Shown: positions 6,772 through 13,123 of the stretch, one piece after another | Layout of the letters: each line of letters opens with the position of its first letter | Numbering within the stretch: position 1 is the first letter of the stretch | NCBI GenBank assembly: GCA_031383405.1 | Contig: JANMZO010000010.1 | Span: 1 to 13,123, forward strand | Direction: 5' to 3' | Source: JANMZO01 sp031383405 | GTDB lineage: Bacteria > Actinomycetota > Acidimicrobiia > Acidimicrobiales > JANYDT01 | DNA: 13,123 nucleotides | The notes under the pieces: model-generated | Told to the model about the DNA's origin: nothing | Databases searched by the model: none | The model's input: only the letters and a program-made list of their open reading frames with translations | Position numbers and translations under genes: made by a program

Positions 6772-6779
6772 CTAGTTGC
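6768..6779. promoter_or_regulatory. Perfect 12-bp palindrome overlapping the terC -35 box
   Basis: GCAACTAGTTGC is its own reverse complement and covers the upstream part of the candidate -35 box. This is the kind of place a dimeric repressor would bind. I cannot match it to a known regulator, and a single palindrome of this size can occur by chance. Confidence 0.3.
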
Positions 6780-6965
6780 CGCTATCGTCATGGAGAACCT
6801 CTGCAGCGGACGCGTCCGGCGTGGAAGTGGTTGATCACGCCGGTCTTTAGGCCCAAAAATTGCCAGCGAGTTCGTGCCTCAGGCGAAACAGGCCGTCTCA
6901 TCGATTCCGTTCTCCGAAACCGACCCGACGCATTCGGAACGGGCCCGGAGGCATAGGCTGCGGGT
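6780..6965. other. Divergent intergenic region with two hairpins
   Basis: Between the terC promoter and the VOC gene I see no credible gene. Two inverted repeats stand out. CCGGCGTG (6816-6823) pairs with CACGCCGG (6836-6843) and is followed on the plus strand by TCTTTAG. CCGTTCTCCGAA (6907-6918) pairs with TTCGGAACGG (6933-6942) with a 2-base bulge. The second ends just before GGAGG (6947-6951), a distant ribosome-site candidate for the VOC gene. No clear plus-strand promoter boxes are visible. Confidence 0.4.
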
Positions 6966-7322
6966 GTGGAGATTCTCGGAATTCATCATGTCAACCTGAC
7001 CGTCAAAGACGCCGACGAAGCCCGGGCGTTCTACGTCGACGTCATCGGGCTCGCTGTGCGGGGGGATCGCCCGGATTTTCCGTTCGGGGGCTGGTGGCTC
7101 GACGTCGGCGCACAGCAGGTTCACCTCGTGGTCGGCGAGCCTCGCACCGAAACCTTTGACCACTTCGCGATCCAGGTCGGCGACCTCGATACCAGCGTGG
7201 CCGAGCTCCGGGCCAAAGGACTGAAAGTCAGCGACCCTCAGGGCGTTGGGGTCAACCGGCAATCGTTTCTTCGCGACCCGTGGGGCAACCGCATTGAGCT
7301 GCAAGAGGTCACTCGGTCGTAG
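6966..7322 (+). CDS. VOC-fold protein (glyoxalase/dioxygenase superfamily)
   Basis: A 118-residue single-domain vicinal-oxygen-chelate protein with the two beta-alpha-beta-beta-beta modules. The first runs from ILGIHHVNLTVKDADEARAF to HLVVGEP, the second from DHFAIQVGDLDT to DPWGNRIELQE. Candidate metal ligands are H8, H53, H66 and E111, at the usual family positions, so it is probably a metal-dependent enzyme rather than a bleomycin-type binding protein. Members include glyoxalase I, ring-cleaving dioxygenases, epimerases and fosfomycin-resistance enzymes; the specific reaction cannot be read here. The GTG at 6966 is the likely start because the fold begins at once. GGAGG lies 14 bases away, farther than ideal. 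The next gene, the cyclic-di-GMP enzyme, starts 166 bases downstream and is probably transcribed separately. Confidence 0.85.
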   Translation: MEILGIHHVNLTVKDADEARAFYVDVIGLAVRGDRPDFPFGGWWLDVGAQQVHLVVGEPRTETFDHFAIQVGDLDTSVAELRAKGLKVSDPQGVGVNRQSFLRDPWGNRIELQEVTRS

Positions 7323-7352
7323 GCCCCTGGGGCCTCGTGTAGGCCTCGTGTA
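7322..7352. repeat. Palindrome and 11-bp tandem repeat after the VOC gene
   Basis: The stop codon of the VOC gene runs into the perfect palindrome GGCCCCTGGGGCC (7322-7334). Overlapping its end are two exact head-to-tail copies of GGCCTCGTGTA (7331-7341 and 7342-7352). A degraded third copy (TGCCTGGTGGG) follows. It may be a weak transcription stop or a replication-slippage repeat. The rest of the gap to 7488 holds only a possible -35 (TTGACC, 7440-7445) with no good -10. Confidence 0.5.
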
Positions 7353-7488
7353 TGCCTGGTGGGACTCCCCCGCCTGAACGTAATCCTCCGCATCGGCCAC
7401 CGGTCAGCTTCAGCGCCATCGCGCCCAACATTTGGCCTTTTGACCCATTTCGATCAAGTCAACCACTCAAAGCGTCGACTTTCCGGCC

Positions 7489-9546
7489 ATGCGAGCACTG
7501 CGTGAGTTCGATTTCGTCCGATTCGCCGGGAACGCTCGCGATATTGCCATCGTGATCGACGGTGCCGGATCGATTCTGGCCACGTCAACGTCGGTGGAAC
7601 GTCTCATTGGCTACGACGCCCAAACGGCCGTATCGAGAAACTTCGTCGAGTTCGTTCACGAAGACGATATCGAGCTCACCTCGGAACTCCTGGCAACGAC
7701 CCGCGGACGCGAGGGGGAGACGGTCCCAGTCAACGTTCGCCTCCAACACGCCAGAGGACACTGGGTTCCCTTCGAAGTGTCGCCGCTGAACCTCCTGTCC
7801 TCCGAGGGAGTGATCGTGTTGACGGGCCGAGACATCACCGACCACGTGGACCGAGAACGCGAACACCGCGCCGCAGCGAGCCGTTTCCAGGCATTGGCCA
7901 AGTCAGCGCCCATCGCTATCGTTCGCCTCGCTATCGATGGTCAGTGTGACTTTGTCAACGACCGCTGGACCGAACTGTCCGGTCAAGCGTTCGAAGAAGC
8001 ACTGGGGCTCGGGTGGACCGAGGTTATTGAGCGTCGTGACCTACGAAAGCTCATCGACATCCGCGATCAACCAACCCAGTCGGGCGAACTTGAACTAACG
8101 CTGCACGGCCGTCACGGCAGGCGGCGCAGTGTTATCGGACGCTGGACGGTCGTCCTCGACGACCGCGGGGATCCGACGGGTTTCGTCGGAACGATGGAAG
8201 ACGTCACCGATCGCAAAGCCCTGGAAGCACGGTTGCTTCATCAGGCCACGCACGACACGCTTACGGGCCTTCCCAACCGGGTAATCCTCTCCGAACATCT
8301 CAGCCAGTTCCTGTCGGCTGCGGGGCGAACCGGAGACCGCATCGGCGTCGTCTTCTGTGACCTCGACCGGTTCAAGATCGTGAACGACAGCCTCGGCCAC
8401 GAAACCGGTGACCGTCTTCTGATCTCGGTGGCGCGACGGCTAACGGCAACGTTGCGGGGCTATGACATAGTCGCCCGCTTCGGGGGCGACGAGTTTGTCG
8501 TGTTGACCAGCGTCAGGAACGACAGCGACATACACGATGTAACGCAACGTCTTCAAGCGATCTTTGCACAGCCCTTCGAGATCGGCATCGGCTATCCGTA
8601 TCCGTGCACCGCCAGCATCGGAATTGCGCTCTCCGAGCCCCACTCGACCCCGGAGACGCTGCTTCGCGACGCCGACGTTGCGATGTACCGGGCCAAGGAG
8701 CGGGGCCGGGGCCGTTCTGAGCAGTTCGACGACCGTCTACGCGAGCGAGCCAACGACCGGATGAACCTCATCACAGAGCTGCCGCTCGCCGTATCTCAGA
8801 ATCAACTCGTGGTGTTGTACCAACCGATCGTCCGTACGATCGACGGAAGCCTTTCGTCGGTTGAGGCGCTCATGCGTTGGGATCATCCAACCCGGGGGCG
8901 GCTGTCCCCTGACACGTTCATCGAGGGCGCCGAGGAGTCAGGGCTGATCCTCGCGTTCGGCGACTGGATTTTGGATCGCGCCTGCAACGATCTGCTTGAT
9001 GTCGATCCGATTAAGCTGAACATCAACCTTTCGGGATGTCAGGTGCGCGATGCCGGTCTTGTCAGCAGGATTGCCGAGTCGCTCGAACGGACCCGCTTTC
9101 CACCTGCGCGGTTGGTCTTCGAAATCACCGAGTCCGTGCTCGTGCACGACATCGACGCGACTGTGTCGACCCTTCAACAATTGAAGTCGCTCGGTGTTTC
9201 GATCGCGGTGGATGACTTCGGCACGGGTTACTCGTCATTGAACTATCTGTCGCGATTCCCCGTTGATTCGCTGAAAATCGACCGCTCGTTCGTGCAATCG
9301 CTTGGTATGCCCGGGGTGCAGAGTTTCGAGAAGCGCCGAAGCGACAACGAGATCGTCCGTTCGGTCATTGCGCTGGCCCACGCTCTCGGCATGACCGCGA
9401 CGGCCGAAGGGGTCGAGACACCGACCCAACTGTCGCAACTGGCCGCACTGGACTGTGACTTCTCGCAGGGTTACCTCTTTCAGGAACCTCAGCCGATAGA
9501 AGCGCTGCGACAGCACTGGGTGAACCGGGTCAACACTCGCTGGTGA
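7489..9546 (+). CDS. PAS-PAS-GGDEF-EAL cyclic-di-GMP turnover protein
   Basis: A 685-residue soluble signalling protein. Two PAS sensor domains (about 10-120, ending VLTGRDITDHVDRERE, and 130-245, ending MEDVTDRKALE) lead into a GGDEF domain (about 246-415) and an EAL domain (about 425-680). The cyclase site is intact: D291 and D293 in FCDLDRFK, and GGDEF at 332-336. The product-inhibition site RGYD (323-326) lies exactly five residues before it. The phosphodiesterase residues are also all present: E459 in EALMRW, N513, E545 in FEITES, D575-D576 in DDFGTGYSS, K596, E640 in AEGVET, Q660 in SQGYLF. Both making and breaking cyclic-di-GMP are therefore possible, and the PAS domains probably set the balance. 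There are no membrane segments. The ATG at 7489 has no Shine-Dalgarno sequence, so a leaderless transcript is possible. Confidence 0.95.
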   Translation: MRALREFDFVRFAGNARDIAIVIDGAGSILATSTSVERLIGYDAQTAVSRNFVEFVHEDDIELTSELLATTRGREGETVPVNVRLQHARGHWVPFEVSPLNLLSSEGVIVLTGRDITDHVDREREHRAAASRFQALAKSAPIAIVRLAIDGQCDFVNDRWTELSGQAFEEALGLGWTEVIERRDLRKLIDIRDQPTQSGELELTLHGRHGRRRSVIGRWTVVLDDRGDPTGFVGTMEDVTDRKALEARLLHQATHDTLTGLPNRVILSEHLSQFLSAAGRTGDRIGVVFCDLDRFKIVNDSLGHETGDRLLISVARRLTATLRGYDIVARFGGDEFVVLTSVRNDSDIHDVTQRLQAIFAQPFEIGIGYPYPCTASIGIALSEPHSTPETLLRDADVAMYRAKERGRGRSEQFDDRLRERANDRMNLITELPLAVSQNQLVVLYQPIVRTIDGSLSSVEALMRWDHPTRGRLSPDTFIEGAEESGLILAFGDWILDRACNDLLDVDPIKLNINLSGCQVRDAGLVSRIAESLERTRFPPARLVFEITESVLVHDIDATVSTLQQLKSLGVSIAVDDFGTGYSSLNYLSRFPVDSLKIDRSFVQSLGMPGVQSFEKRRSDNEIVRSVIALAHALGMTATAEGVETPTQLSQLAALDCDFSQGYLFQEPQPIEALRQHWVNRVNTRW

Positions 9547-9580
9547 CTCTTGCCATCAGATTGTTTCGATGTTCAGGCGA

Positions 9581-9620
9581 GGTCGCCCACCGTCGCCCAC
9601 CGTCGCCCGCCGTCGCGCGG
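9581..9620. repeat. Four 10-bp tandem repeats (GTCGCCCAC type)
   Basis: Four head-to-tail units lie at 9581, 9591, 9601 and 9611: GGTCGCCCAC, CGTCGCCCAC, CGTCGCCCGC, CGTCGCGCGG. Units drift toward the right end. They begin 35 bases after the stop of the cyclic-di-GMP gene. Regular 10-base spacing is close to one helical turn, but nothing else points to protein binding. Slippage is the default explanation. Confidence 0.8.
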
Positions 9621-9834
9621 AAGCTTCCCTGTAAGCGCGCCCAGGAGCGCAGAACATGCCACCTGGTAGGTCGTGGTGCGAACGCGGGAACCCATTACCG
9701 ACGGAACCGCTCGCACGGAACAACGGAGTAAACGGTGCGGTTCTGGTAGGGAAGGCGAAGTCCCCACCAGAACCGACTCGCAAATGCAGGCCCCGGCGGG
9801 AGAGCCACGTCATCGCTGGCGCAGACACTAACAC
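9621..9834. other. Convergent intergenic region with two strong hairpins
   Basis: This stretch between the convergent cyclic-di-GMP gene and hrpB has no credible gene. GTGCGA-AC-GCGG (9676-9687) pairs with CCGCTCGCAC (9707-9716) with a 2-base bulge. CGGTTCTGGT (9738-9747) pairs perfectly with ACCAGAACCG (9766-9775), and inside it GGGA (9749-9752) pairs with TCCC (9761-9764) across one A-C mismatch, giving about 14 pairs around the loop AGGCGAAG. Between the hairpins ACGG recurs four times (9701, 9715, 9723, 9732). No T-run follows, so it is a factor-dependent or bidirectional end, or a small structured RNA. It matches no RNA family I know. Confidence 0.5.
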
Positions 9835-12345
9835 CTACCGGGAGCGGGGTTTCGCCCGCGCCGTGGGCACCGCCGCGGCCGGATCATCCGGCCAGGGATG
9901 CCGGGGGTACCGACCGCGGAAATCCGACCGAACCGCCGGATAGCCAGTCCTCCAGAACCCGTTCAGATCCGACGTCACCGCCGCCGGTCGACCAGCCGGA
10001 GAAAGCAACACCATACGAACCGGGATTCGTCCGCCGGCGATTGTTGGACCGGAGGAAGCGCCGAAGAACTCCTGCAACTTGGCCTCAATCGTCGGACCTC
10101 CAGAATCGAGGTGCTCGACGGTTGCCGAGCGACCCGATGGGATCATGATCCGAACCGGGGCCTCCGTTTCGAGGCGCCGCTGGTACAGCGGTGGGAGTTG
10201 GTTGAGAAGGAGTGTCTCGATGCTCACGCCCCGCATCGGGTCTTTGGCCTTACGACCACGGAGTTCCGGCCCCAGCCAGTCCCCCGCGGAGCCTACGAGC
10301 TTCTCGATGGACCAGTCGGGCCACGCGGATGGCTCTGGGGAGGCACGAGGCTCCTCGACGTCCAACCCCCGCAGGAACTCGAGGCGACCCCGCAAGACGG
10401 CCACCGGCCCGGACGAAAGGAGAGCGGCGAGATCGAGGTCCGCGATCACCGCAGCTGCAACATCATCGCCGGTCGGCGCGGTCGTCCTGGAAGTGAGCAC
10501 GGCCGCGCCGAGTCGGGTTTGCTCGATGGTCTCAATCCGACCACTGGGCAGGCGCCGAGATGTACGGGTCTCGGTTGTGGCCATTTCCAGGTCGAGGATC
10601 TCGGCCGCCGTGACGGCGATGGCGCGAAAGATCCGTCCGGCCCTTCGGTCGCCGTCTATCTCGAGAGCGACAATCACGGGAGTGCCACGTAGTGGGTCGG
10701 CATCGGTCATCGTGGCTATAACCCCCGTCACGAGCTGGTATCGACCGGAGTCATCGCCCACCCGACCGGCAATCCGTTCGGGAAATGCGAGGGCCGAGAG
10801 TTGCCCGGTGCTTCGCTCACGACGCGGACGCGCTCGAGTATCGCTCCCCGTCGGGCGAGAAGTAGCACCGGGTATCTCAAACTCATCACCGGCCGGAGCG
10901 CTTTTGAGCCGGCCTACGACAAGCCGTCGTAGTCGTTGCGGGGTGGCAGCATCGCCAACGAGTTCCGACGCCAGCGCAATTGCCCGCTCCAGGGTCGCAT
11001 CATCCCCGGTGTCGACAGCAGAAAGCAGCAATGCCCCCACCCGAGTCGGCACCGGAAGCCCGGCCAACGCCCGGCCAAGCCCCGTTGGCTTGCGGTCGTC
11101 GTCGAGCGCACCCAACAGGTGCAGGAGCTCGACAGCAGCCTCCCAGTGTTCCGACGGCGGCCCGTCGATCCACGACAACTCCGAAGGATCGGTAACTCCC
11201 CATACGGCCACCTGGAGGACGGCATCGGTCAGATCGGCATCCGAAATTCCGGGAACGTCATTGTCTCGGGATTGGTCGTACTCGGCGGCCGACCAGAGTC
11301 GTACAACCAGCCCTGGAGCTTCTCGTCCGGCTCGCCCGGCGCGTTGGCTGGCCGTGGCCTTGGTGGAGCGTTCCGTCACCAACCGGCTCAACCCGGTGCG
11401 GGGGTCAAAGGAGGATCGCCGCGTCAGACCGCTGTCGACCACGGTACGGACCCCGGGAATGGTGACGCTCGTCTGGGCCACAGAGGTTGCGAGAATAATC
11501 TTGCGTCGGCCGAGAGCGTCAGGTGTCATGGCCAGCAAAACGTCGGCCGGGGCGGAGGACCCGGTCAGGACGCGCGTCACGGTGTCGGGGCCGATCGGAC
11601 GTCGCCGTAACGAGCGTTCGACGGAGCGGATCTCGCCGGCCCCAGGGAGAAACACGAGAATGTCTCCGGGGTCGGTGCCCGATTCAGAGGTCGACGTGGT
11701 CAGGTTGTGCAGTTCAGTGACGATCCCGTTGGTGAGGTCTGCGATCAGGACCGGGCGCTCGCGCACGTCGATCGGAAATGTGCGGTCGGCGGTTGAGACA
11801 ACGGGCGCGTCGAGCACTGCGGCAAAACGCGCGGCATCGAGAGTGGCGGACATGGCGACCAGCCTCAGATCCGTTCGCAGAAGCGCTTTGGCGTTGACGG
11901 CAAGCGTAAGCGAGAGATCGATGTCAAGGCTTCGTTCGTGCACCTCGTCGAAGAGAACGGTCGACACACCCTCGAGCCCGGGGTCGTTTTGCAGCATGCG
12001 GAGGAAGACGCCTTCCGTGACGACTTCGATCCTCGTATGGGCGCTTACCTTCGTCTCATCACGCATTCGATAGCCGACCGTGTCGCCTACCCGCTCACCG
12101 AGCGTCGCCGCCATGCGCGCCGCCGCCGCCCGGGTCGCCACGCGACGTGGTTCGGTGATGATCAAGCGGTCTCGACCAGCGCGACCGGCAAGCAGAAGAG
12201 GAAGCCGCGTCGTTTTACCGGATCCAGGCGGAGCGACAACGACCACCGCTCCTGCGGTGTCGAGGTGGATGCGGATTTGCTCCACGAGTGCGTCTACCGG
12301 AAATCGCTCCGGTTGCAGCCCAAGCAGTGCGGTGGCATTGCTCAC
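9835..12345 (-). CDS. hrpB: ATP-dependent helicase HrpB (DEAH-box family)
   Basis: An 836-residue DExH-box helicase. In order, counting from the longest possible start: Walker A APPGSGKTT (43-51), motif Ia TEPRRVATRAAA, motif II DEVH (138-141) in FDEVHERSLDIDL, motif III SAT (171-173), motif VI QRAGRAGRE, a helicase-associated winged-helix region, and the HrpB-specific C-terminal domain with PVRIMIPSGR and the typical ending RGRYPRHPWPDDP. That C-terminal domain separates it from the longer HrpA. Its cellular RNA substrate is unknown in most bacteria. Start choice: GGAGGA (12357-12352) is 6 bases before GTG at 12345, ideal spacing, but touches ATG at 12351 directly; a GTG at 12360 would contain the site itself. 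I take 12345, moderately sure. It lies 64 bases after the upstream dehydrogenase gene, perhaps co-transcribed. Confidence 0.94.
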   Translation of the reverse strand: MSNATALLGLQPERFPVDALVEQIRIHLDTAGAVVVVAPPGSGKTTRLPLLLAGRAGRDRLIITEPRRVATRAAAARMAATLGERVGDTVGYRMRDETKVSAHTRIEVVTEGVFLRMLQNDPGLEGVSTVLFDEVHERSLDIDLSLTLAVNAKALLRTDLRLVAMSATLDAARFAAVLDAPVVSTADRTFPIDVRERPVLIADLTNGIVTELHNLTTSTSESGTDPGDILVFLPGAGEIRSVERSLRRRPIGPDTVTRVLTGSSAPADVLLAMTPDALGRRKIILATSVAQTSVTIPGVRTVVDSGLTRRSSFDPRTGLSRLVTERSTKATASQRAGRAGREAPGLVVRLWSAAEYDQSRDNDVPGISDADLTDAVLQVAVWGVTDPSELSWIDGPPSEHWEAAVELLHLLGALDDDRKPTGLGRALAGLPVPTRVGALLLSAVDTGDDATLERAIALASELVGDAATPQRLRRLVVGRLKSAPAGDEFEIPGATSRPTGSDTRARPRRERSTGQLSALAFPERIAGRVGDDSGRYQLVTGVIATMTDADPLRGTPVIVALEIDGDRRAGRIFRAIAVTAAEILDLEMATTETRTSRRLPSGRIETIEQTRLGAAVLTSRTTAPTGDDVAAAVIADLDLAALLSSGPVAVLRGRLEFLRGLDVEEPRASPEPSAWPDWSIEKLVGSAGDWLGPELRGRKAKDPMRGVSIETLLLNQLPPLYQRRLETEAPVRIMIPSGRSATVEHLDSGGPTIEAKLQEFFGASSGPTIAGGRIPVRMVLLSPAGRPAAVTSDLNGFWRTGYPAVRSDFRGRYPRHPWPDDPAAAVPTARAKPRSR

Positions 12346-12409
12346 ACCCATTCCTCCCACCGTACAGGCGGCAACCGGACTCGTCGGTTATCCCACCGAC
12401 ACGGCAACG

Positions 12410-13123
12410 CTATCGTCTTGAGAAATCCACGAGTGCCGGCACCCTCGATGCGATCTCCCGACCGATCTCAAGAGACGCAGTCGCTGCGGGCGACGGGGCG
12501 TTACAGACGTGCAGAGATCCGTTGCCTTCGACAATTAGAAAATCGTCGACCATTCCCCCATCGGGCTTCAGCGCTTGCGCTCGCACGCCAGCGTGAGTAG
12601 GAACGACGTCATCTTCGGTCACTTCAGGAATGAGTTGCTGCAGACTCCGCACGAACGACTTCTTGCTGATGCTGCGCCACATTTCGCGGGCGCCTTCGCG
12701 CCAGTTCTTCGCCGCAAGCCTGTGGAACCCGCGGTACCTCAGGATCTCGACTAGTTCCTTCGCGTCGAAATCGCGCTTTTCGTATCCTTCGCGCTTGAAC
12801 GCCAGCACGGCGTTGGGTCCGGCGTGGACGCTGCCGTCGATCATGCGGGTGAAATGCACTCCGAGGAACGGAAAATCGGGATTCGGCACCGGGTAGATCA
12901 GGCCCTTCACCAGATCACGACGGTGCGGCGCAAGTTCGTAATACTCACCGCGGAACGGGACGATCTGCGCGGTCGGGTCGGCACCGTCCATGCGAGTGAC
13001 GCGGTCGGAGTACAAACCGGCGCAGTTGACAACAAAGTTCGCTTCGAGGTCGCCCCGGTTCGTGACAACGCGATGGGTGGAGCCGACCCGGTCGAGTCGA
13101 TCCACCTTGGTGTTGAGAGTCAC
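12410..13123 (-). CDS. lhgO: L-2-hydroxyglutarate dehydrogenase/oxidase, 5' part outside window
   Basis: The C-terminal 237 residues of an FAD-dependent L-2-hydroxyglutarate oxidoreductase (DAO superfamily), which returns L-2-hydroxyglutarate to 2-oxoglutarate. The visible part contains the second half of the flavin-binding region, VVNCAGLYSDRVTRM, then IVPFRGEYYEL and the family-specific block GVHFTRMIDGSVHAGPNAVL. AGVRAQAL then leads to the closing FAD contacts in NAPSPAATASLEIG. The frame is open to the window edge; the GTG at 13123 falls mid-gene by comparison with the usual ~400-residue length, so about 160 N-terminal residues, including the GxGxxG dinucleotide motif, lie outside. The gene symbol rests on the FRGEYYEL and HFTRMIDG blocks. 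hrpB follows 64 bases downstream on the same strand. Confidence 0.9.
   Translation of the reverse strand: MTLNTKVDRLDRVGSTHRVVTNRGDLEANFVVNCAGLYSDRVTRMDGADPTAQIVPFRGEYYELAPHRRDLVKGLIYPVPNPDFPFLGVHFTRMIDGSVHAGPNAVLAFKREGYEKRDFDAKELVEILRYRGFHRLAAKNWREGAREMWRSISKKSFVRSLQQLIPEVTEDDVVPTHAGVRAQALKPDGGMVDDFLIVEGNGSLHVCNAPSPAATASLEIGREIASRVPALVDFSRR

Noticed and set aside
9581..9620. Tandem repeats considered as a CRISPR array.
   Set aside because: Units are 10 bp and contiguous, with no spacers and no cas genes nearby.
9676..9775. Hairpin cluster considered as a tRNA, SRP RNA or known riboswitch.
   Set aside because: No anticodon/T-arm pattern, no SRP tetraloop domain and no riboswitch core that I can recognise on either strand.
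9556..9834. A 92-codon minus-strand frame starting right after the hrpB stop codon.
   Set aside because: It covers the hairpins and tandem repeats, has mixed third-position bases without the strong GC bias of the neighbours, no ribosome site and no recognisable protein features. More likely non-coding.
10079..12073. A 664-codon open frame on the plus strand opposite hrpB.
   Set aside because: It is antisense to an intact helicase gene with all motifs, is extremely Ser/Arg/Pro-rich, and shows no domain pattern. Long shadow frames are expected in GC-rich genes.
1..13123. Search for defence, toxin-antitoxin, biosynthetic, phage or mobile-element genes.
   Set aside because: Every sizeable credible gene belongs to a housekeeping, metabolic, transport or signalling family; no integrase, transposase, nuclease cassette or paired small genes were seen.

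Overview
The window is a dense, high-GC stretch of chromosome. Codon use, GTG starts and the gene set suggest an actinobacterial-type genome. I would guess a class such as Acidimicrobiia, but no taxonomic marker here settles that. There is no rRNA, tRNA, CRISPR array, insertion sequence, integrase or phage gene, so it looks like ordinary chromosome rather than an accessory island.

Layout: a plus-strand EamA/DMT transporter (35-991) converges on a minus-strand block of five genes: an acyl-CoA dehydrogenase and an AMP-forming acyl-CoA ligase (a fatty or carboxylic acid activation and oxidation pair), a small beta-carbonic anhydrase, the membrane zinc protease HtpX, and a TerC-family membrane protein. 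A divergent intergenic region follows, then plus-strand genes for a VOC-fold protein and a PAS-PAS-GGDEF-EAL cyclic-di-GMP enzyme. The latter converges on minus-strand hrpB (ATP-dependent helicase). Upstream of hrpB lies the C-terminal two thirds or so of an L-2-hydroxyglutarate dehydrogenase/oxidase gene that runs off the right edge.

The most informative signal is non-coding. The leader of terC (minus strand, about 6589-6735) carries a yybP-ykoY (manganese) riboswitch aptamer. Its P1 helix shares three bases with an intrinsic terminator, and the 3' side of the aptamer can also pair with the Shine-Dalgarno/start region of terC. A promoter candidate is placed so that transcription would begin at the first base of the aptamer. 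Together these form a nearly complete Mn2+-responsive switch for a TerC-type exporter, readable from sequence alone.

Secondary signals are a pair of mutually exclusive stems between htpX and the carbonic anhydrase gene, a 288-base convergent gap after the cyclic-di-GMP gene with a 10-bp tandem repeat and two strong hairpins, and interleaved inverted repeats between the transporter and the acyl-CoA dehydrogenase. I see no evidence for a new multi-gene system.
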